Part shown: piece after piece, positions 58,729-64,000 of the stretch
Numbering within the stretch: the first letter of the stretch is position 1
Layout of the letters: every line of letters starts with the position of its first letter
Source: Lepeophtheirus salmonis
Taxonomy: Eukaryota; Arthropoda; Copepoda; Siphonostomatoida; Caligidae
Assembly: GCF_016086655.4 (NCBI RefSeq)
Contig: NC_052134.2
Span: 10,602,001 to 10,666,000 of the forward strand
Direction: 5' to 3'
DNA: 64,000 bases
Program-made: the position numbers and the translations under genes
The notes under the pieces: model-generated
What the model was told of the DNA's origin: nothing
Databases searched by the model: none
Seen by the model: the letters and a program-made list of their open reading frames with translations, nothing else

Positions 58729-61700
58729 AGATAGTAGAAATTGATGTTTCCACTAAATAATGAAATTGTTGTAAATGGAAATATATTATTAACTTTTTTT
58801 TTGTTTACTAGTTATCATATATTATTTGTATATGTCAGTTGTATTCTTTGCTTATCAGGAGTTAAAATAAAGTTATGTTTGAATTTGACTATTCTGTATA
58901 CCTTGAACATCCCAACCTTCCCATTTTGGAAACATACCCAAAAAAAACCATGAAAATACCATTTAAAACAAAAAAAATGAACTTACACGATTCTTAGTGG
59001 GGTCAGCACCTATGTAATACCCAAAATTCAAGTTACTAGATCAATTATTTCTAAGTGTTCTCCTTAAAAAGTTAAGGGCACCTTTTTATCTTACTTGTTT
59101 TTATTTGATAATGATTTGGTATCAGTGATGGCTTATACAGGCTAATTTTTTTAACTAGAAGGGAGCCGAATCAGTTAAAAAGTCGAAGTTAAAGCAAAGT
59201 TTATTCACTAGTAATTATAATCATTAGTATTTACAGATATGCCCTAGTATCTGGGGGTTAATACCATTTCAGCAAACATATTGTATAATTTTAAACTATC
59301 AAGTCTTACTCATTATGAACAGGACTCTCAACTTCAGAGACCTCAGAATTTGATTTAGAATACTTATATTAGCACGATATGGTCTTTCAAACAAAATGAA
59401 TTTTGTGAAAATTCATTCTAGCTTGCTTTTGTTTTGACGAATCCACAACAATAAAACAAAATAATGGATATGAGGTTTTCCATGGAGTGTGTGTAGCTAA
59501 AGCCCAGAAAATCATATTAAAACAAAGGGGAGTACTTGAAATCGGCACTTAATAACTCTGACCAATGCAGGGTACTCTCTCAAGTACCCACTTATATTAA
59601 CAAGCTCTGATTTGCCGGATTTATTGCCATGTCGTGGGAAATTGTACAAATGAACAGATAAAGGGTGAACTGGTCTAAGCCTCAATTTTAGTAATTAGAA
59701 TGTCAAGTGTAGTAATTGAATCATGTATTTTATGACAAAGAAATTGCAAACTTGTACAATTTGCTTATACAAGTAGCAACTTGTACATAACATGTATAAA
59801 TTGAAACTCTCTAACGTTAAGTCAGCCATGTTCATTCGCTATGAATAATTTTTTCATTTAAAAATATCGTGGCGAGGGCTTAAAATTAAGAATGTTTTTT
59901 TGTTAACATTCATCAATAATTGGGGCATTATACCAAAAAAGTAACTAAATATCTTAGTGTATTTGCCTAAATTTCCGTTTAGCGGGGTTTTTTTATCTTG
60001 TGAAGGCGGAGGGGTTATCTCTGAGGTTTTTTCTAAAGGGGTTTTGTCCGTGAAAATGTTTGTCCCAGGAGATTTTCTCCACTAGGGTTTTCATAAGTGA
60101 CTTTGCTTGAATATTGTTTCCCCCTTTGTAAGGAGCTCCTGGTAGATTTGTCATATACTTTAATTGATGAATATTTGAAGGGGATAGATAAACTTTGCAA
60201 TGATAAATATTGAAGTGTGAAAAACAACAGATGATATTTTTTTATCAAGATTAACAACATAGAATATGTACAAAGTCCAATTAATCTTCTCGATACATCA
60301 ACTTTTCTAATTGTTGGCCAATCAGATTTTATCCAATCAATATATATATCATAGTCAAAAACATATTATAAGGGACTGTTTGTTATATTAATTCATGCGA
60401 TACATTTGTTTGTCACTTCATTTAAAACATATAAAGGAAGGGTAGTCAGGGGCAGTTTCAATACGGAACGAGTGCAACAGGCTATATCCACATCAACTTT
60501 GATTCGAGATCATGAATAAAACCAAATTTTGACTTTTTTGGTAGAGATGTAATGAATGTAAATATTCCTATCACAGTTACAATTCTTGAAAATGGAGTAC
60601 TGATTGTGCTCAACTTGCCAAATTAAAATTATACATTAAATCTAAAAGATCTTTAAAAAATTCAAATTTTATTGAGTTTCGTTATTGATATTGTGACATC
60701 CTTCCGGGTTTTCCGATATTTTTCATTGAGTTGAGTACTTGATTATATGTTACAAAAAAACACAATGATAAAAATTAGATAGCAAATACAAGAAGATTCG
60801 AAACTCACATTAAGATTAATCACATGAAAAATATATAGTATATATATATAAATGATATACTACAAGAAGTATTACGAATAAGTGTGTCAAATTATAATTA
60901 CTATACATACCTAGATACAACGCAATTGCCTCTGATTACCCTATGCTGTGTTTATACTGGATTTAAGGAATGAACATAAAACATTTTTGCCTAAAGACAA
61001 TTTACAAATGGACGTTTGGCCCAAAATTGTATTTAATATCCTATTCAATTTATGTGTGTGTCTTTTGTGGGTGCATATACCGTTGGGACCAGGTGCTAAA
61101 CTAAAACCTTGCATGGGTGCCTCTTTTGAACTCTCTAATCAGGTTAAGACGGGAGTGCTTATTTTGGGGTCATATAAAGGGAGCTTATTCTATATCCAAA
61201 AAATGAATATTATTTTATGGAGATTTAAAAAAAAAAATACGATTACAAAAGTTTGAACAAAATGTAAATTTTAAAAGCTTAGGGCCGTTGAACTATCACT
61301 AAATATTCATAGACATTGTTCAAACTTTGTCAGTCGTATTTTTTTTTAATCAAAAAGAACGCATTTGAGCCCACATTTGCTCATTTTTTACAAAAAGTGA
61401 TTTAATTACCACCCTAATATACAGGTATCATAATGCCCAACTCGGTATAAAGCAAAGACAGATATATGATCGAATTACACGAATGTCGATCCTCGATTCT
61501 ACTAAAAATTCAGCAAGGACCTACACTTATAAATCCAAAGTAAACTCTCATAGTATTTCATTAGCACACACACTAGTTACTATTTCATACTTAGATGTTC
61601 TCTTTGCAGGAATGAAATAATAACAATAACAGCTTAATTGGGTGATTTCCCTATTCATTGCAGCATCCGATGCAATGTTCAAACCTTTAATTTTTCTACA

Positions 61701-61789
61701 TACAGTAGATAAAAACATTATATTACTGCCATCTCCCAACATTTTCCAAATTTTTTTTTTTAGAAAGGTTTTTAAGAGAAAAAATTAAA
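58729..61789. other. Gene-poor region, repeats only
   Basis: No coding region recognised. 59380-59460 resembles the repeat at 30380-30600. 59990-60130 has repeated ggggttttgtcc / gattttctccactagggttt themes like a degenerate minisatellite. The frames 60948-61256 (+) and 61742-61548 (-) lack any recognisable domain. Confidence 0.4.
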
Positions 61790-62720
61790 AAAAAATCGTA
61801 CACACCATGGGAGAATAATGATTTAATTTCTTCAAAATTTTTACCATTCCAGCAAAAAAGGTACTTTGAATATTCAGCACCACACTCCATTATAAATTTT
61901 CTTAGCTGATCTCTCCATTAATGACCTCTGCGCCAAAGATGCTCGATCCAATAAAGATTAATAGCCCTTCAAACACAAAAACTGTCAATTCCTGAAAGGT
62001 CAACATATTTTCTGAAATAATGAAGAATTTTTAGCAATAAGTTATTCTTCTTTTTTAGTTTAAAAACACGTAATAGATGGATTACCTTTGGAATAATATA
62101 GTTGTTCAAAGATATCATTTTAGCTTTGAATTAATAGGGCGAACGGCTGTAGAAAGATGGTAGTCTTCCCTACTTTAGATAAAATGCATTTTTGATTCAT
62201 TTCAGTATTGTTCCCTCACCCATGTGTCAAGTAACTTTATTTTGAATCTTGTCTTTAAAATTGGCCATTGTTTCTCCAAAAGGGCGCAGTAAGAACTTAG
62301 AACCACTATTTTCCTGTAGGCATATCTAAACCAACTCTTTTTTAATTAACTTTATTGTTTGATTGAATTACATAAACATTTTATATGGGAAATAGAAGAT
62401 TTTAAATTTATAATGTTCTCATTTTCTAAATATCATGTAAAAAAAAGTTTTTAGAAATAAGATAAATAGTGTTATAAGTGTTATAGATCCAGGATCCCCT
62501 TGGTGAACGCCTCTTTTGTTAAAGAAAAACTTCAATAATATTTAATAAAATTAATATAATCATTAAAACCTTTTATATTCAGACTTTGGATAATATACCG
62601 ACGGGTATTAAATGCTTTATCAAAGTCGATTGCATGTAATGTCACATTTTCGCCTGATTCTAAAAGAGTTTGTAGGGATAAAGTGATTTCGTCAATTCCG
62701 AATCGTCCGCAAGAGGTGGT
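61790..62720 (-). pseudogene. Non-LTR retrotransposon RT and 3' portion, decayed
   Basis: On the minus strand, 62700-62590 reads LQTLLESGENVTLHAIDFDK followed by AFNT (catalytic Asp of the 'D..KAFD' block). Near 62500 one frame gives KRGVHQGDPGS, the 'RGVRQGDPLS' block. Further on, broken frames (SSYCALLEKQWPILKTRFK and, after about 61990, GLLIFIGSSIFGAEVINGEI) follow the order of a LINE C-terminal domain. The YADD box and much of the palm are missing. Confidence 0.65.
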
Positions 62721-63020
62721 TGGAGGGTTTTTTGAGGGTAGTAAAAAAAACAGTAACTAAGGAATGTTTGATTTTTATTTGAAAACTTTTTCGTGATGAT
62801 GAAAAAATTTTAAACGAAAATACCGAAATAAATTGAATTTAGATAATTATAAATTATTTTTTTAATTTATTTCTAAAAATTTAATATTTGAATTATTTTA
62901 TACCTCAAAATTTCCAAAATTTTACTTTTGGGATTTTTTTGCAAAAACAAAGCCCCTCAAAAAAAAAAAAAAAAAATTCCACAACCCTGCCATGGTTTTT
63001 TTTTTTTTTTTTTTTTTGAC
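62715..63020. repeat. GGGGCTGTAG-family repeat ending in opposed A and T runs
   Basis: It starts near ggttggagggttttttgagg and continues as A/T-rich units like those at 55110-55440. It includes an A-run at about 62958-62975 and a T-run at about 62996-63017, separated by ttccacaaccctgccatgg. Confidence 0.45.
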
Positions 63021-64000
63021 GAAATCGTATTTATTTGAGCTTGTAATTAAGGGAGAGGCGGTTATTAATTTATAAAAATGAGGAAATTAAGTTTTAGCAA
63101 AAAATGTTGAATGAAAAATGATTTTTTTAGCACTCTGGAAAAGATAAAAAAATTGCCAGCATTGAAGTGTATTGAAGTGTCTAATTTTTAAGGGAATTCA
63201 ATCTACTGTGGTATTATTACGGAAAAATTATGTTTGTAAAATTTCAGCATCTAAATTTTTGACCTCTATAGCTATTTGAAAATTACTTTTTTAATGACAT
63301 TCTCTATTTGTAAAGGGATTCAGAAATTTCAATTTTAAAGTTATGGTCCTGAATTTCAGAAGTTTAATTAAAGTTCACTTTCTCAAGTGAAATATGAGAA
63401 TATAATCCTTTATTTTCATTTTGAAGTAAAATTAATTGTAGCCCAACGAAATACTTCATATACTTAGACAATCAAATCCAATTTACTAACCTCCAAATCG
63501 AATCAAATAAGTATTAGAACACATTCCTGAATTTTATTGTAAATGGTTAAAGTAATAGAAATTACTCTGAAAAAAACGAATGTATACCTAGTTGGACAAC
63601 GGATAATAATAGAAACTTGTTATGAAGTAAGGAGAAGAAATAAAAACTAATTTTATAGAAAAATATTCAATATGACTGAAGGATATCAAACTTCTATGAA
63701 AATACCATAACGAGTATTTTTAATATTCTTAATGTATGTTTGGATTGATGTAGCGTTATATAACAATTCATTTTTCAGATTGTATCCAGATTAAATATGC
63801 GTGAAGATGTGTATTTTCATATATATAGGGTCAACATCCCATTTCATTGTATAATACAATGAATTCTGACTTATTTAGTCTACACCTATCTCTAAAGAAG
63901 CCATATTTAACATTGGAAGTAAATCACGCAATATTAATAATTTCATAAAATATACCACTTGGGGTATGATTCAAAATGATTGATTGGTTCCAGTTGATTT
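63021..64000. other. AT-rich stretch, no gene seen
   Basis: No frame or motif recognised up to the window end; a short direct duplication (attgaagtgt twice) lies at about 63162-63180. Confidence 0.45.

Noticed and set aside
61548..61742. 64-codon minus-strand frame
   Set aside because: No domain, no splice context; amino-acid content is consistent with chance.
1..64000. CRISPR arrays, operons, ribosome-binding sites
   Set aside because: The window is eukaryotic (spliced genes, LTR and LINE elements); no regularly spaced repeat array with unique spacers was seen.

Overview
The window is eukaryotic: AT-rich, with split genes bounded by GT-AG introns and a heavy load of decayed transposable elements. 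Many of the Tc1/mariner, Gypsy, piggyBac and P-like remnants, and the very AT-rich background, recall parasitic copepod genomes such as the salmon louse Lepeophtheirus. That attribution is inference from memory, not a database result.

Two host protein genes can be assembled completely, both on the + strand. (1) 3086-10063 is an 8-exon gene. The exons join without a frame break into 1582 residues: an N-terminal segment with repeated 'PIK' motifs, a large array of about 17 or more C2H2-type zinc fingers, and an acidic/basic C-terminus. It is probably a nuclear chromatin or transcription factor, and a relation to the POGZ/row/woc type is only tentative. (2) 33174-39917 is an 11-exon gene. The exons join into 557 residues of an SLC23 (nucleobase/ascorbate transporter) protein that keeps the family QH motif and the E-N-x-G-x4-T-K signature. 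Its introns hold two non-autonomous mariner-like elements and several MITE copies.

The rest is transposon territory. 12.2-14.0 kb has a decayed P-element-type transposase on the minus strand, abutting a Gypsy LTR element at 14.07-16.87 kb with LTRs, primer site and polypurine tract still visible. 18-25.5 kb has mariner and LINE scraps, an inverted Gypsy RT fragment and a retroelement pol carrying a perfect 36-bp hairpin. 26-33 kb holds two copies of a strongly conserved interspersed repeat, MITEs and mariner pieces. 41.8-46.7 kb has mariner, hAT and Tc1 remnants and a 513-bp fold-back element. 47-54 kb has a LINE-like RT and two Gypsy pol remnants. 56.9-58.7 kb has a piggyBac transposase pseudogene, and 61.8-62.7 kb a LINE tail. 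All transposase and pol frames carry stops or frameshifts, so none looks able to move by itself. I saw no rRNA, tRNA or CRISPR.

The most unusual structures are the fold-back DNAs (25.2, 29.9 and 46.2-46.7 kb), the head-to-head split RT at 19.3-19.8 kb, and the conserved non-coding repeat pair at 26.3 and 32.1 kb.
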